A stretch of DNA of 64,000 bases from Nannobrachium achirus (lineage: Eukaryota; Chordata; Actinopteri; Myctophiformes; Myctophidae), in contig OY997641.1 in NCBI GenBank assembly GCA_963921795.1, forward strand, positions 28,033,035 through 28,097,034, written 5' to 3'. The notes under the pieces were generated by a model. It was not told the origin of the DNA. It ran no database searches and saw only the letters and a list, made by a program, of their open reading frames with translations. Both the position numbers and the translations under genes were made by a program. Below, in pieces: positions 25,441-64,000 of this stretch (position 1 is its first letter; each line of letters starts with the position of its first letter).

Positions 25441-25689
25441 ATGCGTAAGATGCGTACTAGTTTAGTACATTTTATAGATGTGTTTGTAGTACATGTGTGT
25501 TGTAGCAGCTTGTGGAAATGGAGCGACTACAGTTGGACACATCAAAAGTGATGCTGAACTGTTTTCAGTGTTGTGGGACCTCTTGCTCTCGCACTCGCTC
25601 GTAGGCTAGCCTAGCTAAACTCCCATATAATTCCTACACAATCTGTGTGTTAAGTAGTGAAAATAACTTGAAAAGAAGGTACTGTACAT

Positions 25690-25775
25690 CATTGGGAGAG
25701 GCTTGTAGATCTGCTATTTTTTGGCAAATGTTCCCCCCCGGGATCATGGATTTTGATTATTGCGATAATATCCAC
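25690..25775. mobile_element. Family A fragment
   Basis: A right palindrome arm (GGCTTGTAGATCTGCTATTTT), then GGATCATGGATTTTGATTAT and GCGATAATAT, as in family A. Both termini are missing. Confidence 0.5.
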
Positions 25776-25969
25776 AGCCTTTCCTCTATTCCTCTTTTAA
25801 TCATAGTAATTCTATTTCATATCAGCACTCTTAAGGATGGCAAGGTGGGTGAGCTTTAACCCACTGTGGTCTGGTTGTGTGTAAGGAGGAGCATCGCTGT
25901 CTGGGATTGTCTTACTTTTATGTAAATGATCCAAGCAATTTAGCTGAATAGTCCAAAAGAAGAGATTAA

Positions 25970-27123
25970 CTAGAAGCAGTGCTCTTCCGAGCACAGGTCT
26001 CCACCAGGCCATGCGTCCTGGTGGTGCTACTGTATATTAGGCCAATGTAAATAGGCTGGCATATGTTCTTCACCTTAGACCTTTCATGGCAATCGGACAC
26101 TGCATGCATTATTTGAGCATTGTGTTCCAAAAATGTGTTTTGCTAAAGTCTACCTGCTGGTGGCGCTATAACAGGCCACCGTGAAAAGGGTAGCATTTGT
26201 TCCTTGACATAGTGGGAACATGTTTGACAAATTTCACGGTAATCGAAAGCTGCGTTGATGATTTGAAGCATTTTGTTCAAAAACTGAGCAATCCTGCAAA
26301 CCTTGGAAGCCAATATTAGCCAATTAGGATGGAATATGAAATATCAGATGGATCGGACTTGATCACATGACTATAGAGATACTGTTTACCGATTTGCATG
26401 ATTTTTGGATAAAATCTCAAGGAATAATAGGAAAAAATGTGTTTTACATAAGTCGGCCTCCTGGTGGCACTATAAAAGGCTGATGTGAAAAATGCAGGGA
26501 AAGGGTTTTTCCTTGGACTCTAGGGAGTGCGCTTACAAAGTTTGAAACTGAAAGGTGGAGTTATAGGTAAAACCACAAATCGGCCTGTTATAGCGCCACC
26601 ATGAGGCTGATTTCAAAAATTTGAAGTGGCATTTCTTCCTCGACCTAGTGGGAACGTGTGTGCGCGATTTCATGATAATTGCACTTTGCGTTTGGGATTT
26701 GAGGCATTTTGTTCAAAACGGCTCAACCCTACAAACTTTGGAAGCCAATCTTAGCCAATCAGGATAGAATATGCAAAATCAGACAGATCCGTGTCTATCA
26801 CATGACTGTCGAGATACTGCCTACCGATTTGTAGGATTTTTGGACAAGATCTGTAAGAGTAGTGCACAGAAATGTGTTTTGGGAACATCGGCCACTAGGT
26901 GGCGCTAGAAAAGGCCCATTTGAAAAATTTAGGGCAGAGGTTCTAGATTGGCATCCAGGGAATGTGTGTGCTCACTTTGGCAGCGACCGGGCCAACGGCG
27001 ACTGAGATTAGCTGCACACAAACTGCGAGGACACACGGACGGACGGACGCACGGACGCACGCACGCACGGACGGACGGAGGGGAAAACATACTCTCCCCC
27101 ATGCCTCCGGCTGGTGGAGACAA
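25970..27123 (-). mobile_element. Helitron-like element copy 3
   Basis: Nearly collinear with 8333-9506. It has the same hairpin-GCTTCTAG end on the minus strand (plus-strand CTAG at 25970-25973), the same GGTGGCGCTA-bearing sub-blocks and a GGAC/GCAC tract at about 27036-27079. Non-coding. Copies 2 and 3 are both followed within about 50 bp by a palindrome half-arm (GAGCTTGTAGATTGGCTAAT), so the true element may extend further right. Confidence 0.7.
26890..26907 (+). promoter_or_regulatory. CTCF-consensus-like site in Helitron copy 3
   Basis: The same 18-base motif as at 9253-9270, conserved between two otherwise diverged copies. Confidence 0.4.
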
Positions 27124-28510
<1,387 letters not shown>

Positions 28511-28932
28511 AGACTCACTCTGCCTTTCTCAGTTACCCTGCCATGCATGAAATCCTATCTGAGACTCTTGTGTGTGCACGCACACATGTATTTGTATGTG
28601 CGAGAAAGGGTGCGATGCTGTTTCTGTTGGGACCACATGGGGTTGATCTACTTGTCTGCCGTTCCATCAGTCCTAATGGAACACCACGCCCTCAAACTGT
28701 TGTGACTCTGTGACTGACTGGATGATGATCAGTCCCAGCATGCAAGCAGAGAAACCACTCTGCCCTATCTAGCTATGCCCCTGTGTCCCTCTAAATGCTC
28801 TGTTCTGTCCTGCTGCAGTAGCCTATATATTTATATATATATTACATACTGATTGCCTCCCTCTCTCCCCCCTCCCTCCCGTCTCCCTCAATTCCCTTCT
28901 CCCCTCTCCTCTCTGGCTCTATCCACCTCTAG

Positions 28933-56058
<27,126 letters not shown>

Positions 56059-57540
56059 CCTCACCCAGCGACCGGTGACCGCAGAGAACCAACGCTCACC
56101 GCGAGAAAGAATCCCAAGCGACTCGGGGATGAGACAACAATACACACAAACCTACTTGAAACTCTCTTTGACTTCCACCGGTCTGAGCCCTCCTAGTCTC
56201 TGCCCACCCATCCACCTCAGGACGGTGAGCTCCATGAGAATAAACAGACTGGTGAAATCATGCAACCATTCAAAAACAAACAACAACGAAGCACTGAGCT
56301 ACTTTTCGGCATCTACTTGACAAAACTGAACGGAGTAAGAGGAGGGAAAGAGAAAGAGTTGGGCGTCTTCGGTTCCAGGCATGTACAGTGAAGTGTGTGT
56401 GGGAGGGGTTCACTTTCACTCTCTCTCTCTCTTTTTCTTCCTGTCTCTCTCCATCCGCTACAGGGGGGTGGAGTCTAAGCGTATGACTGACGGTCCTCTG
56501 GATTGGGCACATCTGGATTTTGACAGTATTCTGATCTTTGTTTCTGCCCCCCTCCCTACACGCAACTCTCACACATTTCTCTCCCATGGTGCTCTTGTTT
56601 CAAATGACCAAGCATTTAACTTATCATGATGGGGGACTGTTGGTCGTCATATGCATACGGAACTGAATGCAAAAGGAAAAAGAAAAAAAAAAAAGGATAA
56701 AAAACGTAAAGACGAAATCAAGGTGTTATAAACTTTGCAAGGACATTTTTTGTAACAGGTATGATTATGATTCTTATCATTTGTGAATTTAGTTATAAAA
56801 TACTGTATGAATCTAGTATACATCTATTTTTTAAGAGGACAAGGAAACATGGGAGAGCTTGGAGACGCTTATCTATGCCAGTTGCAGAGGAAGCGCTGCC
56901 ATGGAAACTAAACAGACTTGGACCTGAGCGTGCCCGTGTTCCATTATTGTCTTATGTTGATCTTTGTTCATTTTTTTACGTCTTGAGTCGAGGGCAGGGA
57001 ATTTCTATTTTTTTAGCAAGATTTTGAATTTTGTTTACCGTTTCGGTGTCCATGTCCTAGATTTTTGTTTTCTTTTCGTTGCAGTGCATTCATATGTCCC
57101 ATTGTGTTGTCCTGGTACAGAAAAAAAAGTTTTTTTGGGGGGGACGTATTATTCTTGCATTCTTGTGAAGTTGTCAGTATAAAGATAATATGGTTATTAA
57201 ATTGGCTCACTTGTTAGCTGTTGATGAACTGTTATGTTGAATGTGAGCTGCGGGCTTCCTCGGGGCATTCTGACAAAAGACACTGTATGCACGGCCTTTA
57301 AGGCCGAGTTATACTTAGGTGTCTGCCAGTGTTGTGCACCGAAAGTAGACAATCTGAAAGCTCAAGCGTGTGTCACCGCACAACACATTGAGTTTTGAGT
57401 TTTTTTCTGCTATTTTTGGTGCCCTACACTGTTGCACAACTTAAGTATTACTCAGGCTTTAGGATAAAGGTCCTGTACTTGTGAGAACGCAGCAGACCGT
57501 TCTCATAAATATAAAAAATAAACACTTTGAATGCTCTGTG
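56059..57540 (+). other. usp22: Likely usp22 3' UTR
   Basis: Starts after the stop codon. A canonical AATAAA at 57517-57522 is one plausible polyadenylation signal. ATTAAA at 58305 and AATAAA at about 59211 are alternatives giving longer transcripts. The region is AU-rich with several T and A runs. The end is not determinable without transcripts. Confidence 0.4.
57297..57463. mobile_element. Family D MITE in the 3' UTR region
   Basis: Ends AAGGCCGAGTTATACTTAGG and AAGTATTACTCAGGCTT are imperfect inverted repeats. The centre has GCACCGAAAGTAGACAATC and CTGCTATTTTTGGTGC. TTTA lies at both borders. Confidence 0.65.
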
Positions 57541-59974
57541 CAAACTGAAGCCCCCCCATAGCAACACAGCATGTGATGGGGCTCCCATGAATCTTAAACT
57601 CACCCTCAGTAATGCCTTCAGGCCTCCAGAAGACCCATCGTTTCTGTCTTAAGCCCAATTCATGTTTCGCTGTATTGCCGCGTCATTTGACAAAATATAT
57701 TAGGCTTCACTGTTTTTCCCATTGACCTTGATTTTGGTACTGGGTACAGTAGCCCAAGTCCTTGGTCTTAGTTTATCTATTTCGTCCGGACCAAGCACCA
57801 TAAGGGTAAATATGTGAACATCCACACTGATGTTGCCGTTATAATTACGTGGAAATCCACTTGAGTTGGAGCGAATTTTAAAACTATATATTTAGTTATC
57901 GTGCTTGGTGTGGATGGCCCATTACTCTCCGAGGGTAGAAAACATTACATTTGTACTCCAAATTAAATTAACTGATTATTTGACTTTGTCGATGAGGGGG
58001 AGGGGGGTCAAGGGGGGAGGTATTGAAGACAGCAAAACAATTTGCACGTATGTGGGCACTGTGTGGCCACCGCTTGCCTCTGAATCCATCAGTGTTAACT
58101 TCTCCATGGCAACTGTGGCTGGCGGAGACCAGTGTGGCTTGTGGTGTTTGTCGCCTCTCTCTGCAGTGCAGTAAACCAGTGCTCTGTTCAATCAGTATGC
58201 TGTCTACAGTTTGATTTTAGATGATACACATACATACCAGGGTGTTGTGGTCTGTTTTATGTTTGAATATCACTGGTTGTGTATGTATTTAAAAAAAAAA
58301 AAGCATTAAAAGAACTAATGGAAACAAAATCTATTCACTCATGTATAAAATGAGAGGGCCTTTACCTATCACAAAGTAATGCCACAACACCCGGTTGTTT
58401 AGCTGCTCTGTAAATGAAAACAAACATGCATATCCTCTGGGGGTCTGCTGCTGAACCTCTTGAACCCTGAGCCACAGGGAAATAATGGTAGAATATTAAA
58501 AGGAAGAAGAAAAAAAAACACTTGGAATTGTCGCACCAAGGCTTTGATGTACTGTGGTGGACATTCAGGGATGCAGCTGAAACGAAAAGAAAGAGGACGG
58601 CTTCATTGTCCGTTTCAGTGATTAAACTCAGAACAAAACTACAATGTGTGTGCTGTCATTTCTCTTGATTTGATAAATCCAACATGGTTGAATTCGTTTC
58701 TGTAGTGTATATGGTCTCAGTTCCTTTTTACTGTATGCAAGTATTGTTCTGTTGGATTTGGTTAACAGATGGGACCAACGAGCGTACAGGACCTATGTTA
58801 ATTTAACTTGAAAGCTGTACACTAACACACTAACTACTGTACTTATCTTCTGAGTGATTTTGAACCTTTTGTGGATTCTGCATGTTACTGTGGTGCCACC
58901 AAGTGGTGCTAAGCAGGAACTGATGAGAGAACAGTCAGAGATAAATGAACACTCAGGATTTTACAGCGTATTTACTTTGTTTTTGCCTACAAACAGCCAA
59001 TCTGTGCTTATGTATGAATATTGTTTTATAAGACTTGTTCTTAATTCTTTACAGGAAACAATCTAGTTTAATGAAACAGCCAAAGGTATTTCCAGGTATC
59101 GGTGTGACAGCAATAATACTTATCTTGTATTCAAAACAAACACAAAGAAAGATACTAGAACGATGAAACGAGGCACACCAATACATGTTTGATTAGTAAG
59201 GTAGTAGTTAGAATAAAATGGGCCAAGAATGCATTTATGTTCAGATTCAATATCTCGGTTAAGCTTGAAGATATAGTAAACTATATAATAAGCCTTTTCA
59301 CACTTGTCTTAAATGTGAAGAGTAGTCACTGTATAACATTCCAATGTGAACAGATTAGCATTAGTCTTTTAGGGGAAAAAAATAATTGAAAATGTGAACC
59401 ACTGACATTACTGATGTACAGTATACATGTATAGGTGCATTTGGGTCCCCATTTGGAATCCATGTCGGTAAATATACTATAATCAAGATTTTGTCATAGG
59501 AATGCGACAAGTAGCCTACACAAAGATATTATTGAACTCAAGTCTCCATGGTGTGACTCTGTGAGTAATTAATAGGAAAAGAAAATCATTTTGGGGTGAA
59601 CTACTCCTTTAACCTAACTCTAAAACAGAGGGAACATAATGCTGATACATGGGAGTTGAGGGAAGAAGGGAATTAAGATAAGGCACTTGATTGATTGCCT
59701 TGAGCTATAACTTCTAAAAGCACTTTCAGGAGAATTGTAATAAGAAAGGAATAATTATCATTTATTTGCATCTGTGTGATAACTAGAGAAATATTGTTTA
59801 TTTGCATGTGTGTGTGTTAACTGGAGGAATATTGTTTAATTGCATGTTTTGTTTTATTTGTTTTCATTAATCATTGCTGTGCAGGTTTACATGCATTATT
59901 GCTGTGCTGGGGTGACACCCAGCTGCCGTCTCATATCATCGCCATCCGTTAATGGGAGAGGGAGCTACCAGACT
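57541..59974. other. Between usp22 and the next gene, no exon recognised
   Basis: AT-rich; may include longer usp22 3' UTR. No repeat with clear ends was seen. Confidence 0.4.
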
Positions 59975-60299
59975 AGCCCTTTGCACACAGGACAGTTGCG
60001 TTTTTTGCGTTTGCGGCATGAATAAAACGCATAGGATTTGGTGTGCAAGGCTGTGCGGAATCGGCGCTGCGGATCCAAAAAGGAGTCATAAAAGGATTGA
60101 TGAGTTTTTTACCGCATGCGACAAGACGCACGAATCGAACTGGTTTCGATCGAGAAAAAAACGCACGGCGGCAGCCACTCGTCGCACGGCTAATTCGGAG
60201 CCGGTGTGCATGAGGTCATAGAGAATCATTGTTTTCTTTTCAAAAAATTATATTGTCCGTTTTATCCGTGCGGTTAAACGCGCCTGTGTGCAAAGGGCT
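59975..60299. mobile_element. Inverted-repeat element just upstream of a promoter
   Basis: Ends AGCCCTTTGCACACAGG and CCTGTGTGCAAAGGGCT are perfect 17-bp inverted repeats. 325 bp, CpG-rich inside. No clear target duplication. Its end lies about 155 bp before the start codon of the downstream gene. Confidence 0.75.
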
Positions 60300-60454
60300 T
60301 TATGTGCTGCATTTTGGACTCCGAGTGCTCGCTCGTCTGTAGGGGGCGCTGTAGGACGCGCGTTGGCATAAACAGCCAAATATGTAGAATAAGAAGAATA
60401 AATAGAAGTACGTCACTTCCATATTTTGCTTTCTTGGATCGCCTGGCGCCAAAG
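60300..60454 (+). promoter_or_regulatory. Putative promoter and 5' UTR of downstream gene
   Basis: TACGTCACTTCC (60409-60420) combines a CRE/ATF-type half with an ETS-type CTTCC. TAGGGGGCGCTGTAGG near 60340 is GC-rich. A pyrimidine-rich TTTTGCTTTCTTGG lies 20-30 bases before the start codon. Typical of TATA-less housekeeping promoters; inferred from motifs only. Confidence 0.4.
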
Positions 60455-60481
60455 ATGAGTGCAGCACGGAACGCCAACACG
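60455..60481 (+). CDS. Putative first coding exon of downstream gene
   Basis: ATG in AAAGATGAG encodes MSAARNANT, then GTAAAC as donor. It ends in phase 0, and the exon at 63023 starts in phase 0 (PLMRVQDE), so the join is consistent. Support is the promoter-like upstream sequence, ATG, donor and phase agreement. No homology was recognised, so a missed intermediate exon or a start within the 63023 exon (ATG at 63029) remains possible. Confidence 0.5.
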
Positions 60482-63400
60482 GTAAACAATATTATGTTTG
60501 ATTTATGATCATAAACCGTGACATTCTCTCAAATGAACACACACGAACGCGTGTAGCTTCAGTGTAGTGGTACACGTAGAGCGAAGACCGTTACAGGCAT
60601 GTTTTAAGTTACTTTTACCTGTTTGTTTGTTAGCCCTGAATACATGACGACGGTCATATACATCATGTTTCCACCTCAACCCGGCTTCTCGTGAGGAAGA
60701 CAAAGAGCAACGGTTTGAGCTACAAACGTCGGATTTCAAAAATAAAGTTCCTAAGCCCGTATCAGAGTCGGTACCGCGGTGAAGAGCTATCCACCGCGGT
60801 GTAGTCTTTTTGAGTCATAAAACGGCGTAACGTTCTAGTTTTATGACTCAAAAAGACTACACCGCGGTGGATAGCTCTTCACCGCGGTACCGACTCTGAT
60901 ACAGGCTTGACTCAAGTCTCATTACGGTCAGAAATGATGCCGTTCAACCAGCATTACATGCCGCTTCCGGATTGTTTAATAAAAAGCATTTTTTATCCGA
61001 CAGGTTTCTGCTGTCCATTGTATTTTCTGGTTTTCACAGAGCCCTCTAGCGGAGAGTCGCGTCATCTCCGTGTACGGAGATAGAGGGGGAAACCAGGAAA
61101 TACAAGGGAAAACAGGATAAATCTGCTTATTAAATAATGGCATGTAATTCTGGTTGAACGGCATAATTTCTGACCGAAATGAGACTTAAGCACTTAAGAG
61201 GTAAGCACTTTATTTTTGAAATCGGACGTTTGTAGCTCAAACCTTTGCTCTTTTTCTACCTCACTAGAAGCCAGGTTGAGGTGGAAACATGACATGTATT
61301 CAGGGCTATTTGTGTCTGATAATAACTAGCGCACACGTGTCTTTACAAGACTTCTCTAAAGTTCTCACACGTTTTAAAGAATAGTTTTTCTTAAAGCAAA
61401 CAGTTTTGAATCAGAAACTTGCATTTTTTTAATAGGATAGGATATTGACTCTGCAGGAGTCCTACATTGTAGGCTCAATGTTACACAAACCCCAAAGTAG
61501 GCAATATATGATTTGAACATGCTTCAACATTTAACATTTTTAAGGCCTAACATTTCTACTATTGATATCAAAAAACCTAAAGCTGGCTGTCATTGATTGG
61601 CTGCATATTAACATTGGGCAAATTAGGCCTCACCTTCACAGGTGTTGCCAGCCAATTGCCACTGATACTAATAAAGGCTCTGTTCCAGCCACACAGTGGC
61701 TTTCAAACTTTTGTTAATTTCCCTTAACTCTGAGGCCCCATTTACACTGGCAGCCTGAATCAGATCTGAGCCACATCCAGATTGGAATCTGATGCGTTAA
61801 AATGAGTCTTGAGTCCTTAAGGACTAAAGCTGCATTCACTCTCATGAGTGATATCACCTGTGAGCTGTGACTCATTGGGGCAGTGATGTCATTACGTGCA
61901 CATCCCGCATCAAAAACTCATTCAAGTCACCCAGGGACTCATTCATGTCATGGTCCTGGGGTCCCGGGGATGCGCCTCCATTGGAGTCCATGTTAAAATA
62001 ATTTACCGCGTCGCGGTAAAAGAAAAAGAAAATGTCCACAGACACCACCATTGTTCATGGGTGAAAGCATCCTACTTTACCCTACGTTAACACAAATACA
62101 ATCCACGTAGAAAGTCTTAAACAGGCGATAGAAACGTCAATGTTTTGATTCCACCGACGTCCGACGCCATTTTGCGGGCGTAAACTTTATATTGAGGACT
62201 CATAAAACTTTTCTGGGACCCATTTGAATGACCACCTGTGGGTCCCGGGACCCATTACATTGAACACCTAGTAACATCACTGTTGGGGGCGTCGTCCAAT
62301 TAATTCCCAATGGAAGTCACATGGTTTATGAAACCATGTGACTTCCATTGGGAATTAATTGGATTCCACTCTCCCTCCTCATCCCCCAAGGACAAAGAGA
62401 AGAGAGGCACCTTAATGTGTGTAGCCAGCCTTTATAGTCACATGACTCATTTAGACAAATCCGATTCCAAGCTGGATGTGGCTCAGATCTGATTCAGGCT
62501 GGTTATGTCTGCCAGTGTAAATGGGGCCTGAGTGTACCGTAATGGTTCAATTGGGTGCATTAATTTGTACGCTCAGAGTTGACACCCATTGGCCATTTGG
62601 ACCACATTTTGAGACCCACTGGTGTATCAGTGTTTCCATTTAGCCAACATGCACAATATCAGCACCCTGACTCTGTTTGAGTCAGAGCCTTAGAGCCTTG
62701 ATGAGTAACAACACCTGTGTGAATGAAGTAAGGAAGAGGCTCAATGTCTATACGATATGGCTGCTGTGCATACTGGAGCCTATTGTGAGCACCTCAATGT
62801 TAAAATGCATTTTTAAGAATTCGGGCAATTGTCTCGAGTAACCGGATATTCATGATTCGAACATGCTTAAACATTTGAAATTTTAAAGGCCTAATATTTG
62901 TACAATTGCTACCAAAACCTAACCTGTCATTGCACCGGTCGGGTGTGTGGAGAGACTTTAAAACGGTATATTTACTTGACGTGTGTGTGTGTGTGTTTTT
63001 TTTTCTATCTAACCTACCAAAGCCGCTGATGCGGGTTCAGGACGAGCTGATTATCATCAACAGCGACTCGGAATGTGACGAGGACGGAGAAACCAACCCC
63101 TTTGACCAATCGGTCATCATCATGGACACTCAAGTAGAGAAATGCAAAGGTAGCCTAACCTTTCTGTCCTGCAGTTGTTTGGTTTATGCATACATGCAGA
63201 AATGTGTGCATGCGCGTGGTGGGGCATTGACATGGGGGTAGGGGGATGGGACAATATGAAAATTTCATATCACGATTATTGTGACAAAAGAAATCGCGAT
63301 TTACAATATTTTTACGATACTCAAAATCCATTATCCTGGGGTGGAACGTTTGCCAAAACATAGCAGATCTACAAGCTCACAACGCACGCGTTGTGAGCTT

Positions 63401-63857
63401 GTAGATCTGCTATTTCTTGGCAAAGACATTTGATAGAGAATGAAACAAGACTGTATCAAGTACAGACTGTATCAAGTACAATACAGTACGTATATTATAA
63501 GTAGAGGGTTTATGTGGTACCAGATATACAGCTTGGCAAATAAAAGGTGAATTGATCCCAGTGCATGACAGAGGATGATATCACGATAAATGAAATCTCC
63601 ATGATAAGATTATCATGATTTTTTTTTTTTTTCTTTACATTTTTTAATCATGATAAACGATAATATCGCGTATCGTGCATGCGCGTGGTGGGGCATTGAC
63701 ATGGAAATGCTTGAGAACCACTGCTGTAAAGAAGTGTGTGTTTAGCTTTTCCAGCGCAGGCTCAAAAGGTGGTGGATGAAGACCTGGTCATAACCTTCTC
63801 CCAGCGCGCTGATGTTCTGCCCCATGCGCGCTACGACTGTCCTGTTTACCCCTTCCA
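60455..63857 (+). CDS. Unidentified gene, N-terminal exons (3'-partial)
   Basis: Three exons (60455-60481, 63023-63149, 63755-63857) give about 85 codons before the reading frame leaves the window through a GTGAGT donor. I do not recognise the protein. Visible features: [16 protein letters not shown], a hydrophobic patch followed by Ser/Asp/Glu as in SUMO-interaction motifs; a second, weaker patch, SVIIMDT; then [20 protein letters not shown] and PVYPF, which looks like the start of a conserved, possibly zinc- or protein-binding segment. The acidic, Ser-rich N-terminus suggests a nuclear protein. It lies head-to-tail after usp22. Intron 1 holds nested palindromes and a hAT-like element; intron 2 holds a family A MITE. 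Confidence 0.6.
60755..60906. repeat. 68-bp-arm near-perfect palindrome
   Basis: Arms 60755-60822 and 60839-60906 differ at one position, with a 16-base centre. Arm text includes ACCGCGGTGAAGAGC and CCACCGCGGTGTAGTC. Confidence 0.93.
60909..61191. repeat. Imperfect palindrome with arms over 100 bp
   Basis: Outer blocks GTCTCATTACGGTCAGAAAT and ATTTCTGACCGAAATGAGAC are inverted, as are GCCGTTCAACCAG and CTGGTTGAACGGC, and further in TATTTTCTGGTTTTC and AAACCAGGAAATA. Confidence 0.8.
61733..62529. mobile_element. hAT-like element with AGGCCCCATTTACACTGGCA ends
   Basis: Ends AGGCCCCATTTACACTGGCA and TGCCAGTGTAAATGGGGCCT are perfect 20-bp inverted repeats, with a further inner pair (CTGAATCAGATCTGAGCCAC and its complement). 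797 bp, non-coding. Target duplication unclear. A perfect palindrome lies inside. Confidence 0.85.
62296..62362. repeat. Perfect 32-bp-arm palindrome
   Basis: Arms 62296-62327 and 62331-62362 are exact reverse complements around ATG. The outer end reads CCAATTAATTCCCAATGGAA. Confidence 0.95.
62530..63022. other. Intron end, acceptor region
   Basis: No repeat with clear ends. A TG run followed by a T-rich tract (about 62983-63010) forms the polypyrimidine stretch of the 63023 acceptor. Confidence 0.5.
63023..63149 (+). CDS. Downstream gene, exon with SUMO-interaction-like motifs
   Basis: Acceptor CTACCAAAG, donor GTAGCC (weak). Phase 0 in, phase 1 out. Encodes [20 protein letters not shown], then [20 protein letters not shown]. 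The hydrophobic IIIN followed by SDSE/DED is the SIM arrangement; SUMO binding is inferred. Confidence 0.7.
63242..63674. mobile_element. Family A MITE, copy 4, inverted, right end clipped
   Basis: Left end GGGATGGGACAATATGAAAA matches the family A terminus. The right end stops at ATATCGCGTATCG, about a dozen bases short of the usual CCCATCCCTA. Core palindrome at 63349-63424. A 30-bp direct repeat flanks it. Confidence 0.85.
63349..63424. repeat. Palindromic core inside family A
   Basis: TTTGCCAAAACATAGCAGAT through CTACAAGCTCACAACGC, then a near-exact inverse ending TCTTGGCAAA. Confidence 0.9.
63755..63857 (+). CDS. Downstream gene, third exon seen
   Basis: Acceptor TTTTCCAG, donor GTGAGT. 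Phase 1 in, phase 2 out. Encodes [20 protein letters not shown] and [11 protein letters not shown]. The alternative acceptor five bases downstream would give a stop, which supports this choice. Confidence 0.75.
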
Positions 63858-64000
63858 GTGAGTATTACATTACTGAGTGCTGCCTCATGCTTCCAGTGAG
63901 TAGACTCAACCCTGGTAATCTGCATTGATTGATTACTTTATTGTAAACGACACATGGTACTAACAGTCAGACGTTATAAAGGATAACACAATAACTTCCT

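Larger units (their letters stand above)
60631..61311. repeat. Nested fold-back structure
   Basis: Outer arms 60631-60750 and 61205-61311 are imperfect reverse complements (shared blocks TAGCCCTGAATACATG, CATGTTTCCACCTCAACC, GTTTGAGCTACAAACGTC, ATTTCAAAAATAAAG). Between them lie two more palindromes, 60755-60906 and 60909-61191. No coding or target duplication was recognised. Confidence 0.8.

Noticed and set aside
62997..63022. Start codon of the downstream gene within the 63023 exon
   Set aside because: ATG at 63029 is possible, but the upstream pyrimidine tract and AAAG acceptor, the phase-0 join and the promoter-like exon at 60455 fit better. Kept as an alternative, not as the call.

Overview
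The window is vertebrate genomic DNA, almost certainly from a ray-finned fish. It shows GT-AG introns, very long CA/GT microsatellites, a tRNA-type SINE, Helitron-like elements, many hAT-type miniature transposons with intact 8-bp target-site duplications, and a deubiquitinase gene whose protein is close to vertebrate USP22. There is no operon structure, CRISPR array or prokaryotic signal.

Layout. From 1 to 28,932 there is no exon I can support; most recognisable sequence is repeat, and the stretch is best read as intron 1 of the gene that follows (or intron plus upstream DNA). From 28,933 to 56,058 on the + strand lie twelve exons of usp22, equivalent to exons 2-13 of the mammalian gene. All junctions are GT-AG and all phases agree, giving 471 codons plus a stop. 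Exon 1, which should encode about 57 N-terminal residues, was not found. A 3' UTR follows, interrupted by a miniature transposon. From 60,455 a second + strand gene appears to begin: a short first coding exon next to a CRE/ETS-like promoter, then exons at 63,023-63,149 and 63,755-63,857. It encodes an acidic protein with SUMO-interaction-like motifs that I cannot name, and it runs off the right edge.

The genes are ordinary; the repeats are what stand out. (1) A short palindrome with arms around GATCTACAAGCTCACAACGC recurs at more than twenty places, inside at least five unrelated inverted-repeat transposon families, and in each family it is continued outward by family-specific palindromic sequence. 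(2) Two later insertions, an LTR element and a hAT MITE, landed at the centre of that palindrome. (3) Helitron-like elements carry exact matches to transcription-factor consensus sites: a minisatellite of SRF CArG boxes and a CTCF-type site. (4) There are several long fold-back structures: a 68-bp-arm palindrome nested in a larger one at 60.6-61.3 kb, a fold-back with arms of over 300 bp at 20.5-21.2 kb, and a perfect 32-bp-arm palindrome at 62.3 kb. (5) A three-LTR tandem retroelement sits in an intron, and a piggyBac-like TTAA element makes up most of intron 3.

usp22 encodes the catalytic subunit of the SAGA deubiquitinase module, which removes ubiquitin from histone H2B. The downstream gene's partnership with it, if any, cannot be judged from sequence.
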